Shown here one piece after another: positions 35,636-44,936 of a stretch of 64,000 bases of DNA. The DNA lies in NCBI RefSeq assembly GCF_004358325.1, contig NZ_CP037940.1, positions 1,860,001 through 1,924,000 of the forward strand, given 5' to 3'. The position numbers were made by a program, and so were the translations under genes. This stretch comes from Periweissella cryptocerci. Its GTDB lineage: Bacteria > Bacillota > Bacilli > Lactobacillales > Lactobacillaceae. The notes below the pieces were generated by a model. That model made no database searches. It had not been told where the DNA came from and saw nothing but the letters and a program-made list of their open reading frames with translations. Within the stretch, counting starts at the first letter, position 1, and each line of letters opens with the position of its first letter.

Positions 35636-37789
35636 ATGGAACCTGAAATTTTACAAGCCGTAATAAAAACATTAAGCTATCGACCAAAGCAAGTTGAAAA
35701 CGTGCTATCAATGCTTGCTGAAGGGAACACCGTACCATTTATCGCGCGGTATCGGAAGGAACGGACACAAGACTTAGATGAAGTTCAAATCCGTGAAATC
35801 CAAGCAACGGCGAAGACAGTTACTGATTTACGGGATCGTAAGCAGACGGTTGTGAAGGCAATTACCGAGCAAGGTTTGCTAACGCCGGAATTACAAACAA
35901 AAATTGATCAAGCTAAAACGCTCCAAATTGTGGAAGATTTATACCTACCGTTTAAGCAAAAACGGCGGACTAAGGCGACTATCGCCAAGGAACAAGGTTT
36001 GGAACCATTGGCCAATTGGTTAGTGAGCTTTCCAAGTGGTTCAGTCGATGCTGAAGCGCAAAAGTATGTGAATGATGAAGTACCAGATTTGGAAGCCGTT
36101 ATGAACGGCGTAAATGAAATTTTGGCCGAACGAATTGGTGAAAATGCGAGTTATCGTGAATGGGTACGTGACTTCACGTGGGTTAAGGGGATGCTGGCGG
36201 TCAGTGAAAAACCCAAAGCCAAGGAACTCGACGAACAAGGCGTGTACCAAATGTACTACGAATTTAGTAGCCGGTTGAATCAATTACAATCGCACCAAAC
36301 TTTGGCAATTAATCGGGGTGAAAACGAAAAAGTTTTGAAAGCGACGATTGAAACGGATGTCGATGGCATTTTGGGACACTTACGATTTAAAGAAATTGGT
36401 AACCGGCAAGGTAAGATGGCTGATATTGTTTACGCGGCCTTAGAAGACGCCTACAAACGTTTTATTGGACCAGCGATTGAACGTGAATTGCGGGCAAAAC
36501 TAACCGCAACAGCCAGTGAACAAGCTATTAATGTCTTTGGCGAAAACTTGTATCATTTGTTGATGCAAGCACCACTGAAAGGGCGGATTGTCATGGGCTT
36601 TGATCCCGGATTTCGGACGGGTTCTAAGTTAGCGGTGATTGATGAGAATGGTAAATTCTTAGCAAAACAAGTAATCTACCCACATAAGCCAGCCAGTGGT
36701 AAGCAACGCGCTGAAGCCGCGGATATTTTTAAAGATTTAATTGCCAAATATCAGGTTGAATTAGTAGCGATTGGGAACGGAACTGCTAGTCGGGAATCAG
36801 AAGAATTTGTCGCGGCTAATATTACGGCGCAAACAAGTTACGTGATTGTTAACGAAGCCGGTGCTTCAGTTTATTCAGCCAGTGATGCGGCGCGTGAAGA
36901 ATTTCCGGATTTGCACGTTGAAGAACGTTCCGCGGTTTCGATTGGGCGGCGTTTGCAAGATCCATTAGCTGAATTGATTAAGATTGATCCCAAATCAGTA
37001 GGAGTGGGGCAATATCAACATGATTTACCCGCTAAGGAACTTGATGAACAGGTCGACACTGTTGTTGAAACCGCCGTTAACCAAATTGGTGTTAATTTGA
37101 ATACCGCTTCACCACAGTTGTTAGCCCACATTTCTGGCTTGAATAAAACGATTGCTAATAATATCGTGAACTACCGGAACGAAAATGGTGAATTTTTGAG
37201 TCGGCCACAATTAAAAAAAGTTCCCCGTTTAGGGCCTAAGGCGTATGAACAAGCAGTGGGTTTCTTGCGCATCGTCGCGGGGAAAAATATTTTAGATAAC
37301 ACCGATATTCACCCAGAAAGTTACACTATCGCTAAGGAATTATTGGATAAGGCCGGTTTGAACCTCAAACAAGTCGGAACAGCAGCAACAAGCGTCCTCA
37401 GTAGTTTGAATAACCAAGCGACCGCCGACGAATTTGGGATTGGGTTATCGACGTTGGATGACATCATTCAAGGACTGTCAAAACCAGGCCGTGATGTCCG
37501 TGATGATATGCCGGGTGCCGTTTTACGCCAAGATGTCTTGCATATTGAAGACTTACAAGCCGGCATGAAATTACAAGGAACAGTGCGGAATGTCATTGAT
37601 TTTGGTGCCTTTGTTGATCTTGGTGTGAAGCATGATGGACTAGTACACATCTCACGGATGGCGAAAAAGCGGATTAAGCACCCAAGTGAAATTGTGGCGG
37701 TGGGTGATATCGTGGACGTCTGGGTAGTGGACGTTGATACGAAACGTAATCGGATTGGCCTGTCGATGTTACCGTTAGAAGAAAAGTAG
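35636..37789 (+). CDS. tex: Tex-family RNA-binding transcription accessory protein
   Basis: 717 residues. Order: N-terminal helical region, YqgF/RuvX-like nuclease fold (VMGFDPGFRTGSKLAV), tandem helix-hairpin-helix segments (ASPQLLAHISGLNKTIANNI), C-terminal S1 RNA-binding domain (about 645-717, GTVRNVIDFGAFVDLGVKHD). Binds nucleic acid and influences transcription or RNA turnover; the mechanism is poorly defined. GGAG precedes ATG. The SprT-like gene follows after 10 nt. Confidence 0.95.
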   Translation: MEPEILQAVIKTLSYRPKQVENVLSMLAEGNTVPFIARYRKERTQDLDEVQIREIQATAKTVTDLRDRKQTVVKAITEQGLLTPELQTKIDQAKTLQIVEDLYLPFKQKRRTKATIAKEQGLEPLANWLVSFPSGSVDAEAQKYVNDEVPDLEAVMNGVNEILAERIGENASYREWVRDFTWVKGMLAVSEKPKAKELDEQGVYQMYYEFSSRLNQLQSHQTLAINRGENEKVLKATIETDVDGILGHLRFKEIGNRQGKMADIVYAALEDAYKRFIGPAIERELRAKLTATASEQAINVFGENLYHLLMQAPLKGRIVMGFDPGFRTGSKLAVIDENGKFLAKQVIYPHKPASGKQRAEAADIFKDLIAKYQVELVAIGNGTASRESEEFVAANITAQTSYVIVNEAGASVYSASDAAREEFPDLHVEERSAVSIGRRLQDPLAELIKIDPKSVGVGQYQHDLPAKELDEQVDTVVETAVNQIGVNLNTASPQLLAHISGLNKTIANNIVNYRNENGEFLSRPQLKKVPRLGPKAYEQAVGFLRIVAGKNILDNTDIHPESYTIAKELLDKAGLNLKQVGTAATSVLSSLNNQATADEFGIGLSTLDDIIQGLSKPGRDVRDDMPGAVLRQDVLHIEDLQAGMKLQGTVRNVIDFGAFVDLGVKHDGLVHISRMAKKRIKHPSEIVAVGDIVDVWVVDVDTKRNRIGLSMLPLEEK

Positions 37790-37799
37790 GTTAGCGAAA

Positions 37800-38270
37800 A
37801 TGACTGATGAACAGTTGCAAACATTAGTTGAACAGATTTCATTGGAATTTTTCCACCAACCTTTTCAACACAAAGCGTGGTTTAATAAACGGCTGAAAAC
37901 AACGGGTGGGCGGTATCAATTGCAAAGTCATAATATTGATATTAACCCGAAAATGTATACGGCATTTGATGAAGTTAATTTGATTGGGGTGGTGAAGCAT
38001 GAATTGGTGCATTACCATTTACATTTGCGGGGATTACCATATCAACACAAGGATCAACAATTCAAAGTCCTACTAGCAAACGTTGGTGGTAGTCGGTTTG
38101 CCCCACAGGTACCAAGCGATGATTCAGCCCGTAAGTTACAGTTAGTGGTCGAATATCAGTGTCAGAACTGTGGCCAAACGTACGCGCGCAAACGGCATAT
38201 TGATACGAAAAAATATGTTTGCGGTAAATGTAAAGGACACCTCGTTGAAATTGGTAGTAAGCGTGTTTAA
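37800..38270 (+). CDS. SprT-like zinc metalloprotease-fold protein
   Basis: 156 residues. The metal site is HELVHYHLH, with a C-terminal zinc ribbon CQNCGQ...CGKCKG. Related to SprT/YdeI-type proteins next to tex in many Firmicutes; a protease role is suspected but unproven. It starts 10 nt after tex and is probably co-transcribed. Confidence 0.9.
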   Translation: MTDEQLQTLVEQISLEFFHQPFQHKAWFNKRLKTTGGRYQLQSHNIDINPKMYTAFDEVNLIGVVKHELVHYHLHLRGLPYQHKDQQFKVLLANVGGSRFAPQVPSDDSARKLQLVVEYQCQNCGQTYARKRHIDTKKYVCGKCKGHLVEIGSKRV

Positions 38271-38310
38271 GTAACCAAGCAAAAAAATTTAAAAAAGTTG
38301 TGCAAATGTA

Positions 38311-38339
38311 TTGCCAAAGTAAAATCTATTTGGTATGAT
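38311..38339 (+). promoter_or_regulatory. Promoter of tRNA-Leu
   Basis: -35 TTGCCA (38311-38316), 17-bp spacer, TG-extended -10 TATGAT (38334-38339). Confidence 0.7.
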
Positions 38340-38372
38340 ATATCTTGTCGTTGAGGCGATGAGTTATGTCAT

Positions 38373-38456
38373 GCGATCGTGGCGGAACTGGCAGACGCGC
38401 AGGATTAAGGATCCTGTGGTAGAAATACCGTGGAGGTTCGATTCCTCTCGATCGCA
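38373..38456 (+). tRNA. tRNA-Leu (anticodon AAG)
   Basis: 84 nt. Acceptor GCGATCG/CGATCGC with discriminator A; CCA is not encoded. Anticodon stem CAGGA/TCCTG with loop TTAAGGA, giving AAG (38407-38409), which reads CUU and, after inosine modification, CUC. A long variable arm (TGGTAGAAATACCGT) confirms type II leucine tRNA, and the T-arm GTTCGATTC is present. Confidence 0.95.
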
Positions 38457-38480
38457 CTAATTGAAGTTATGAACACTTCG

Positions 38481-38527
38481 AAAACGTCTTGGTCACTGTG
38501 AATTCAGTGGTTAAGGCGTTTTCTTTT
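38481..38527 (+). terminator. Terminator of tRNA-Leu
   Basis: AAAACGTCTT pairs with AAGGCGTTTT around an inner CACTG/CAGTG stem, then TCTTTTTG. Confidence 0.75.
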
Positions 38528-38542
38528 TGTACTTTTTCATGG

Positions 38543-38722
38543 CACTATTCCGTCTGACGTGGGATTGAATAAATTTGGCCACTCCATTAGTTAGAAATAA
38601 TGCTCAAACTAGTGGAAAACAGTTACCAACCACAGGCCACAGTAGCGTGAAAAATACTGACAATAGAACCGCAGTAATTTAATGATTGAAATGTACAGAA
38701 ACGACAATTCCACGCTAGAGGC
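38543..38722 (+). repeat. MITE-like repeat, copy 7 (short form)
   Basis: 180 bp, from TATTCCGTCTGACGTGGGAT to CAATTCCACGCTAGAG. The hairpin block is deleted at GGCCACTCCATTAGTTAG, the same junction as copies 4 and 8. Confidence 0.88.
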
Positions 38723-38912
38723 ATATAAATGAAATTATTATGATAAAGACATTGAAAAAAATAGAAAAGGGCAATAAGGACAATACCAATTCATTGACCG
38801 TGTGTTGAAACAGCATGACCGGAATTGTTGACGTTCCCGCATGCGAATGCTATGGTGAGGGCAACGCTAAACAATTATAACTAATATGTACTCAACACTA
38901 AGGGGGCAACAA

Positions 38913-39899
38913 ATGGTTTATAAAGCAGCCGAAGAACGCTACGACAACTTACCCGCTCGTCGCATGGGTGATACGGGGATGATTTTGCCAAGTCTTTCGT
39001 TAGGTTTTTGGAAGAACATGGGGGGTGAACAACCCTTAAGCAAATCACGTGAGGTAATCTTGAATGCGTTTGATAATGGGATATTCTCATTTGATAATGC
39101 GGCTAGTTATTCGAGTGGTGCCGCAGAAGAAACTTTTGGGCATGTGTTTGAAAAAGATTTAAAAGCCCACCGTAATGAATTGGTTGTGACCACGAAAGCT
39201 GGGTTCCATGTGTGGCCAGGACCGTTTGGCGAGTTTTCTTCTAAGAAGACGTTTGTCGGAGCCCTTGATTTATCGTTGCAACGGATGCACTTAGATTACG
39301 TCGATATTTTCTACGCCCACCGTTGGGATCCACACACTAATCTGCGCGAGACTGCGGAAACCATGGATTTGATGGTACGCCAAGGTAAGGCTTTGTATGT
39401 GGGCGTCTCAAACTATACGACGGAACAGTTCAATGCAATTGCGCCAATTTTTGCAGAACTCGGGACGCCATTTGTTGGTAATCAGGTTTCATACAATATG
39501 TTGAATCGAAATGCTGAAACCACTGGTATTGTAGACGCGGTTGGTAGTCACAATAAAGGTTTAGTAGCATATGGTCCATTAGCTGAAGGTTTGCTGTCAG
39601 ATCGTTATTTAGCCGGAATCCCTGCCGATATGCCAATTCATTGGTCAAGCAAGTATATCTTTGACAACGGGACAGAAAATATTCACGCCAAAATTGTCGG
39701 CCTGAACGAGATTGCCCAACAACGCGGGCAAAAGCTTTCACAAATGGCATTAGCTTGGTTGTTGAAAGATCCACGTGTTGGTTCCGTAATTATCGGGGCA
39801 TCTCAAACTAAGCACTTGTTGGAAAATATCAAGATGAGTGAAAATATGGATTTCTCCAATGAAGAATTGAATTTAATCACCGAAATTTTGAATAAATAA
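38913..39899 (+). CDS. Aldo/keto reductase (YghZ/Gpr-like)
   Basis: 328 residues. Asp61, Tyr66, Lys95 and His136 form the usual catalytic set (SFDNAASY, TTKAG, YAHRWDP). It resembles the YghZ/YhdN group of L-glyceraldehyde 3-phosphate and methylglyoxal reductases. Start ATG 38913 has AAGGGGGC ~6 nt upstream; the ATG at 38886 has none. It is monocistronic with its own terminator. Confidence 0.88.
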   Translation: MVYKAAEERYDNLPARRMGDTGMILPSLSLGFWKNMGGEQPLSKSREVILNAFDNGIFSFDNAASYSSGAAEETFGHVFEKDLKAHRNELVVTTKAGFHVWPGPFGEFSSKKTFVGALDLSLQRMHLDYVDIFYAHRWDPHTNLRETAETMDLMVRQGKALYVGVSNYTTEQFNAIAPIFAELGTPFVGNQVSYNMLNRNAETTGIVDAVGSHNKGLVAYGPLAEGLLSDRYLAGIPADMPIHWSSKYIFDNGTENIHAKIVGLNEIAQQRGQKLSQMALAWLLKDPRVGSVIIGASQTKHLLENIKMSENMDFSNEELNLITEILNK

Positions 39900-39935
39900 G
39901 GTTCGGAACCTGAGAAAAATTAAATTAATAGAAAA

Positions 39936-39979
39936 ACAGCTCATGCACTTCGTTTAATGACGAAATGCATGAGCTATTT
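39936..39979 (+). terminator. Terminator after aldo/keto reductase
   Basis: AGCTCATGCA...TTCGT pairs with ACGAAATGCATGAGCT. Copy 8 of the repeat lies ~18 bp beyond. Confidence 0.8.
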
Positions 39980-39997
39980 GTGTTTTATGGTTGTATT

Positions 39998-40175
39998 TAG
40001 TCTAGCGTTGGATTGTCGTTTCCGAACTTTTCAATCATCGAATTACTGGGGTTCTATTGTCAGTGTTTTTTTCATGCCACTGCGTCCCATAATTGGTACC
40101 TGCTTTTTCGCTAGTTTGAGCATTATGCTCAACTAACGCAGTGGCCAATTTTATTCCATTCTCTGTCAGACTATC
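39998..40175 (-). repeat. MITE-like repeat, copy 8 (short form, inverted)
   Basis: The only clearly inverted copy. Read on the minus strand it runs from GTCTGACAGAGAATGG to CAATCCAACGCTAGAC; the block is deleted at GGCCACTGCGTTAGTTGAG. Confidence 0.85.
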
Positions 40176-40186
40176 CTAAGTGATAT

Positions 40187-41566
40187 TTAGTTGTTAACAG
40201 TATCAATTTTCTTTAAACCAATACCAGTGAAGCCACTGAACAATGAGAAAATTGGTGAAAGCCAACTAAAGAAAACAAATGGTAAGAACGTTAGTACTGG
40301 AACGCCAAGTGTTGTAGCGGCAAAGGCACCGGCTACACCCCAAGGAATCAAGTAGTTGATAACAGTCCCACCATCTTCAAGTACCCGACCTAAAGCAACT
40401 GGTGCTAAACCACGCTTGTCGAATTCTTCCTTAAAAGCATTCCCAGGTAAGATAACTGATAAGTATTGTTCACCAACTAAGAGGTTCATGCTAATACCTG
40501 TCAAAATCGTGCCAAGTACTAAGGTACCGTTTGATTTAAGACGTTTCGTAATTGGTACCATCACGGTTTCAATAATGCCGAGATTTAACAAAATACCGCC
40601 AAGTGAAAGAGTCAAAATAATTAAACCAACGGTGCCAAGCATGCTCGTAATACCACCCCGCGTCAGCAAGGCATCAACTTGGTGATTACCAGTGTTTGAG
40701 ATGAAACCAGTTTCAATGACATTGGCAATGGTTTTGAGCCCAACGTGACCTTGGAATAAAATCATAATGGCCGTCACACTGATGTTGAGTAAAAGCGTTG
40801 GGATGGCAGGAATTTTGAGCCAGGCGCCAATTAATAAGAGCCCGATTGGCAGGATTGCCCAAGCTGAAACGCTCGCGTGGGCTTCGAGGACGTGAATTAA
40901 CGTTGCCACACTGTGCAAAGATACGTGGCTTTGGGTGTGACCAATGATGGTGTAAATAATTAATGAAACGAAGAAGGCTGGAATGGTTGACCAAGATAAA
41001 TTCTTGATGTGGGCGAACAATTCACCACCTGAAATAGCGGCTGCTAAGTTTGTTGAATCAGAGAGTGGTGAAGTTTTATCCCCGAAGATGGCGCCAGAGA
41101 TGATGGCTCCAGCAACCATGGCAGGATTTAAACCAAGCGCAGTTCCAATACCAATGAAAACTAATCCCAATGTTGAAATAACGGTAAAGGCACTCCCGAT
41201 TGCGGTTCCGACAATTGCAGTAACTAAGAAAACAGTGGGTAAGAACCATTGGACAGAAACAATTGAAAAACCAAACACCATTAATGATTGGATGATACCA
41301 GCTTGGAGCCAAACCCCAATAAGGGCACCAACGAGGATGAAGATTAACAATGGAATGATTCCTTTTTGAATACCACTAGCCATACTATCAGTAACGGTGT
41401 TCAAAGGAATTTTGCGAATTGTCGCCCACAATGTGAAAAGCGCAATGATTAGGAGGACTGGGACTTGGGGCATTAATTGTAAATGAATAATGCCTAGTGC
41501 CAAAATAACGAGCATGCCAATTAGGAGGAGGCTAGCCTCTAAGGTCGAGATTTTTTTGTTATGCAT
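40187..41566 (-). CDS. NhaC-family Na+ antiporter/symporter, predicted tyrosine transporter
   Basis: 459-residue membrane protein with ~12 hydrophobic segments and NhaC signatures GAIFGDKTSPLSDSTNLAAA and VLEDGGTVINYLIPWGVAGAF. The family contains Na+/H+, malate/lactate and amino-acid transporters. Upstream lies a leader peptide rich in Tyr codons and a terminator, so I infer that tyrosine is the substrate; by sequence alone it would be called a Na+/H+ antiporter. GAGGA precedes ATG. Confidence 0.9.
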   Translation of the reverse strand: MHNKKISTLEASLLLIGMLVILALGIIHLQLMPQVPVLLIIALFTLWATIRKIPLNTVTDSMASGIQKGIIPLLIFILVGALIGVWLQAGIIQSLMVFGFSIVSVQWFLPTVFLVTAIVGTAIGSAFTVISTLGLVFIGIGTALGLNPAMVAGAIISGAIFGDKTSPLSDSTNLAAAISGGELFAHIKNLSWSTIPAFFVSLIIYTIIGHTQSHVSLHSVATLIHVLEAHASVSAWAILPIGLLLIGAWLKIPAIPTLLLNISVTAIMILFQGHVGLKTIANVIETGFISNTGNHQVDALLTRGGITSMLGTVGLIILTLSLGGILLNLGIIETVMVPITKRLKSNGTLVLGTILTGISMNLLVGEQYLSVILPGNAFKEEFDKRGLAPVALGRVLEDGGTVINYLIPWGVAGAFAATTLGVPVLTFLPFVFFSWLSPIFSLFSGFTGIGLKKIDTVNN

Positions 41567-41651
41567 AAATAATTCCTCAGTTTCTTGTGTGATTGAATGT
41601 TAATAAAATAATTGCGGTAGTAGCGCCAAGCTATTCCGGCCGGAAATAGAA

Positions 41652-41688
41652 AAAAGCACCTGCGAATTTAAAAATTCACAGGTGCTTT
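41652..41688 (-). terminator. Attenuator terminator of the NhaC leader
   Basis: Minus strand: AAAGCACCTGTGAATTT pairs with AAATTCGCAGGTGCTTT, then T's. It lies between the leader peptide and the NhaC gene. Confidence 0.85.
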
Positions 41689-41797
41689 ACAAGTTTAGCG
41701 TAATAATGTTTCAACTTGTGTCCCATGAATTAGGTTAGAAACCTAAGCCATGAGCCACACAAAAAGGTGGTTATCACAGCTTAGGAGCTGAATAACC
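41669..41797 (-). promoter_or_regulatory. Alternative hairpins of a tyrosine attenuator
   Basis: Minus-strand hairpin 1 (41769-41797): GGTTAT-CAGC / GCTG-ATAACC, directly after three Tyr codons. Hairpin 2 (41717-41759): TGTGGCTCATG / CATGGGACACA with inner TTAGGTT/AACCTAA. Competing pairs: CCTAAGC of hairpin 1 with GCTTAGG of hairpin 2; AATTCATGGG of hairpin 2 with CCTGTGAATT of the terminator. Confidence 0.75.
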
Positions 41798-41839
41798 ATA
41801 ATAGTAGGCGTTGTTAAATTGTAATGACATTTTTTGCAT
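41774..41839 (-). CDS. Tyrosine-rich leader peptide (21 aa)
   Basis: Minus-strand ORF MQKMSLQFNNAYYYGYSAPK followed by L and stop. ATG 41839 has AAGGAAG 8 nt upstream. Four of 21 residues are Tyr, in the run Tyr-Tyr-Tyr-Gly-Tyr that abuts hairpin 1, as in classical ribosome-stalling attenuators. It probably has no function as a protein. Confidence 0.75.
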   Translation of the reverse strand: MQKMSLQFNNAYYYGYSAPKL

Positions 41840-41884
41840 AAGCCTAACTTCCTTCGTTGGTTTTGTTTTGAAACAATAGGGATA

Positions 41885-41913
41885 AGCATAGTCCTTCAAA
41901 AGTTCTGCGTCAA
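41885..41913 (-). promoter_or_regulatory. Promoter of the tyrosine leader and NhaC gene
   Basis: Minus strand: -35 TTGACG (41908-41913), 17-bp spacer, -10 TATGCT (41885-41890). Confidence 0.75.
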
Positions 41914-42120
41914 CACTTTATTTTAAATAAAATGTAAAATAGAGGATATTCATTACTAATCAGCCAGGCTTTAGCCGATAATTTTGCATTACTGTTACAT
42001 CTGCAAAACAGGCGGTGCCATGCATGTTAAAAGAGTTATGATAGAAGCAGTGAATTTTTATGGAATGGTTGCATAGGAAATCAGTATAGGTATTTCTAAG
42101 AATTAATAGGAGGATAGTCC

Positions 42121-43179
42121 GTGAAAAATAAAATAATCACAATCACATTAGCGACTATCATGCTTTTTTCGCTGGTAACAGGAAGTTTGGTGCACGCTGA
42201 CTTGCATATTGTAAATAATATTAAAACAACTAAGCAAGCACCGAAACATTGGGGTTTTGGTAAGTGCCAACCTCAAAAAACAAGTAAGAAAAACGTGATA
42301 GAAACGAAAAAACATGTTTTTGGTCGCAAAGTTACGCTGAAAACATCAACGTATTTGCCCGCTAACCATGGCTACAAATGGGGAAATCCACAAAGTATGG
42401 TCTATAGCAAACATAATAAATACTTGTATATTCTCTATAAACCAATTAGGAAAGAATCGAATACTGGTTGGATTATCCGCTATAATTTGCATGGGTTAAA
42501 AAAGGTATTAAAGCATAAACCCCTTAATTACATGTTTAAGGTCTATGCGGGTTCACACAAGAAAAAAAGTTACAAAAAGCTTGCCAAGTATATTAAAGTC
42601 AGCAAGCAGATGCAACTTGGACACGGTCAAGCGATGGCCTTGAATCCTAAAACCGGCGCAATTTGGGTTAATCGAGATTTGAAGAAGCGTGGCAAATACG
42701 TCGAAAAAAACACCACGTTACTACGGATTAGCGCAAAATCATTAAAGGTGACGGGGCGGACGACGTTTAAAGTTACTGATAAAATTCCGTTAGCACATAA
42801 TTTAACTTTTGATCGTCGCGGGAAGGCGTACTTTTCAACCATTAACAAGAAGGATAATTCGGCAAAAATTTACAAGGGCACGTTTGGAATCAACAAACCA
42901 AGTAAATTCACGCAAGTTCAGATTATCAAGCATAAAGCAGGCACACACGCGCAAGCAATTTCGTATGATGCCAAAAAGAAGCGCCTGATGCTGGTGTCAG
43001 ATAGTTCAATCCAATCTTTCCCAATAAAAAAGCTAGGGCGCCTCAAACCAGCCGATATTCGGGAGACAACGTTCAAGTCGAAACGGGAATTTGAAACGAT
43101 TGCGTTTGATAAAAAGGGCTATGCCTATATGTTATCCAATCGCCAACCTGAAATTTTTAAGTCTACTAAGGTATATTAA
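42121..43179 (+). CDS. Secreted basic protein, propeller-like
   Basis: 352 residues with no known family recognised. Start is GTG 42121 after GGAGGA. A signal peptide covers about 1-27 (SLVTGSLVHADLH). The mature chain is very Lys/Tyr-rich, with recurring blocks such as GHGQAMALNPKTGAIWVNRD, LTFDRRGKAYFST and IAFDKKGYAYMLS that look like beta-propeller blades. It could bind the cell wall or a polyanion. It has its own terminator. Confidence 0.8.
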   Translation: MKNKIITITLATIMLFSLVTGSLVHADLHIVNNIKTTKQAPKHWGFGKCQPQKTSKKNVIETKKHVFGRKVTLKTSTYLPANHGYKWGNPQSMVYSKHNKYLYILYKPIRKESNTGWIIRYNLHGLKKVLKHKPLNYMFKVYAGSHKKKSYKKLAKYIKVSKQMQLGHGQAMALNPKTGAIWVNRDLKKRGKYVEKNTTLLRISAKSLKVTGRTTFKVTDKIPLAHNLTFDRRGKAYFSTINKKDNSAKIYKGTFGINKPSKFTQVQIIKHKAGTHAQAISYDAKKKRLMLVSDSSIQSFPIKKLGRLKPADIRETTFKSKREFETIAFDKKGYAYMLSNRQPEIFKSTKVY

Positions 43180-43183
43180 TTAT

Positions 43184-43222
43184 TCACCACCGATTACTGA
43201 TTTTGTAGTTGGTGGTTTTTTA
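43184..43222 (+). terminator. Terminator of the secreted-protein gene
   Basis: CACCACC...TTAC pairs with GTAG...GGTGG, followed by TTTTTT. Confidence 0.75.
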
Positions 43223-43246
43223 GTACAATTGAGAATGAAAACTGCC

Positions 43247-43434
43247 CACTACCGGCACTCCGTTAGTTAGTAATAATTCTCAAACTAGCAATAACAGTCG
43301 TAAGGTGCAGATTCAACAAAATCAGTTATCGCTGATTTTGTGATGTACTCAAAAGACTAGTGCCCAAGGTATAGTCGTGGTACGTGAGTATTCTTAAACA
43401 AAAGCACAGCAACGAGAATCTCACGCTAGAATAA
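43247..43434 (+). repeat. MITE-like repeat, copy 9 (right half, variant arm)
   Basis: Begins at CTACCGGCACTCCGTTAGTT, so the left half is lost, and carries the variant right arm with GTACGTGAGTATTCTTAAAC, ending CTCACGCTAGAATAAATA. Confidence 0.8.
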
Positions 43435-43472
43435 ATAAAGCAAATTAATTATGAAAACTGCGAGGTGAATTT

Positions 43473-44057
43473 ATGGGGATGCCAATTTATACGGCTAAAG
43501 GCCAATTTTGGTTGGACTTTGGCCTGTTGTGGCAACAAAATCCACAATTAGTGCTGGATAACGTCAACTATATTCAAAAGCGGGTGTTTGTCAGCCATAT
43601 TAACTTTGGGGGTGGCGTAAATCGCCAAGTCCATTTGTTAGTGCAAACACCAAGTGTATATTATTTACCAAAGTATTTGAACGCAGTGGCACCAAATGAG
43701 TTACTAAATGAATTAGCGGCGATAAAAAATATTATGATTTTGGGTGTTGGTGAAAATTTACCAGTCGATTTTAAATTGGTGGATAATCCGAATTTACCAA
43801 CTTTTGAACGTGTTGATTTATTAAAAAATTTGGAACTGTCGGCGGCTGCAGTTGTGCAACAGCATAATGATGACCTCGTTAAAATTGTTGGGAATTTATC
43901 ACAGCGGAAGATGAATCACTATTTTTCACCAAAGGAACGCTATGATAATTTGAAAGATTTTCTCTTAATGGTGACACCGTACTTATCGCTAGTACCAGAG
44001 CGGCAGGCATTGCGAAATGATGAATGGCGGTTAAAGATTCCATTGGGTGGGCATTAA
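43473..44057 (+). CDS. Hypothetical cytoplasmic protein (194 aa)
   Basis: No known family recognised. Soluble, no signal or membrane segment. N-terminus MGMPIYTAKGQFWLDFG; central region IKNIMILGVGENLPVDFK; helical C-terminal half with SQRKMNHYFSPKERYDNLKD. GAGG precedes ATG. It is preceded by repeat copy 9 and followed by a hairpin without a clear T tract (44060-44092). Confidence 0.72.
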   Translation: MGMPIYTAKGQFWLDFGLLWQQNPQLVLDNVNYIQKRVFVSHINFGGGVNRQVHLLVQTPSVYYLPKYLNAVAPNELLNELAAIKNIMILGVGENLPVDFKLVDNPNLPTFERVDLLKNLELSAAAVVQQHNDDLVKIVGNLSQRKMNHYFSPKERYDNLKDFLLMVTPYLSLVPERQALRNDEWRLKIPLGGH

Positions 44058-44170
44058 TTATTTTGAAGCTGAATAATAAAAATCTTCAAAATTAGTCGGT
44101 ATAATTTAGGTGAATAATAAAAAACGATGGATTTTCCTAAATTACGGAAACCATTGCAGGAGGTGGCAAC

Positions 44171-44872
44171 ATGCAATATCAACTTTCAAACGACTCAGCT
44201 TTTCAACTGGTGGAAATCACTTTACAACAAAATGAAGAAATAAAAATTGAACGTGGCTCAATGGTCTATCACACCGGGGACGTGGAACTCCAAGGTAAAA
44301 TGAATTCAAATGGAGCGTCTGGATTAGGCGGATTGATAAAGGCAGTTGGACGTGGAATGGCGAGTGGTGAAAGTATGTTTATGACCACTGCAATTGGTCA
44401 ACGTGATGGCGCTAAAATTTCATTGGGACCAGCCTTACCAGGTAAGATTATGGAACTAACGACTAGTCCAGCCAATAACTGGCGGCTTAATACCGGTTCA
44501 TTTTTAGCGGCAGATGAAGGTGTGAACTACAACATGAAGCGCCAAGAATTAGGGAAAGCGATTTTTGCTGGCACCGGTGGCTTGTTCATTATGGAAACAA
44601 CTGGTGAAGGCTCATTGTTGATTGCCAGTTACGGTGATATTGTTGAAATGGACGTCACCGATCACTTAATTGTTGATAATGGTAATGTCTTAGCGTGGTC
44701 TTCAAGTTTGGATTACAAGCTTGAAATTGCCTCAGGAATGTTTGGGTTCAAATCAGGTGAAGGAATTGTGAATCATTTTAGTGGTCAAGGGAAAGTACTA
44801 GTTCAGACACGTAATTTGAAAGCAATGGCCGATTCATTAATTCCGTACATGCCAACCGGTGGCTCAAAATAA
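44171..44872 (+). CDS. AIM24 / TIGR00266-family protein
   Basis: 233 residues, double-stranded beta-helix type. The signature run GASGLGGLIKAVGRGMASGES and the FMTTAIGQ segment fit the AIM24/TIGR00266 family, whose bacterial function is not established. AGGAGG precedes ATG. Probably monocistronic or with the next small gene (64-nt gap). Confidence 0.88.
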   Translation: MQYQLSNDSAFQLVEITLQQNEEIKIERGSMVYHTGDVELQGKMNSNGASGLGGLIKAVGRGMASGESMFMTTAIGQRDGAKISLGPALPGKIMELTTSPANNWRLNTGSFLAADEGVNYNMKRQELGKAIFAGTGGLFIMETTGEGSLLIASYGDIVEMDVTDHLIVDNGNVLAWSSSLDYKLEIASGMFGFKSGEGIVNHFSGQGKVLVQTRNLKAMADSLIPYMPTGGSK

Positions 44873-44936
44873 CTAATCGTATTAGTGTAAGCAAGTGTTA
44901 AAATAATTACATTAACCAAAAGGAATAGGATTAACA

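Noticed and set aside
38373..38722. Integration site at tRNA-Leu
   Set aside because: No integrase or duplicated tRNA 3' end nearby; only the repeat, which also sits after protein genes.
41689..41913. T-box riboswitch for the NhaC leader
   Set aside because: No AGGGTGGNACCGCG motif or specifier-loop layout; a translated Tyr-rich ORF explains the leader better.
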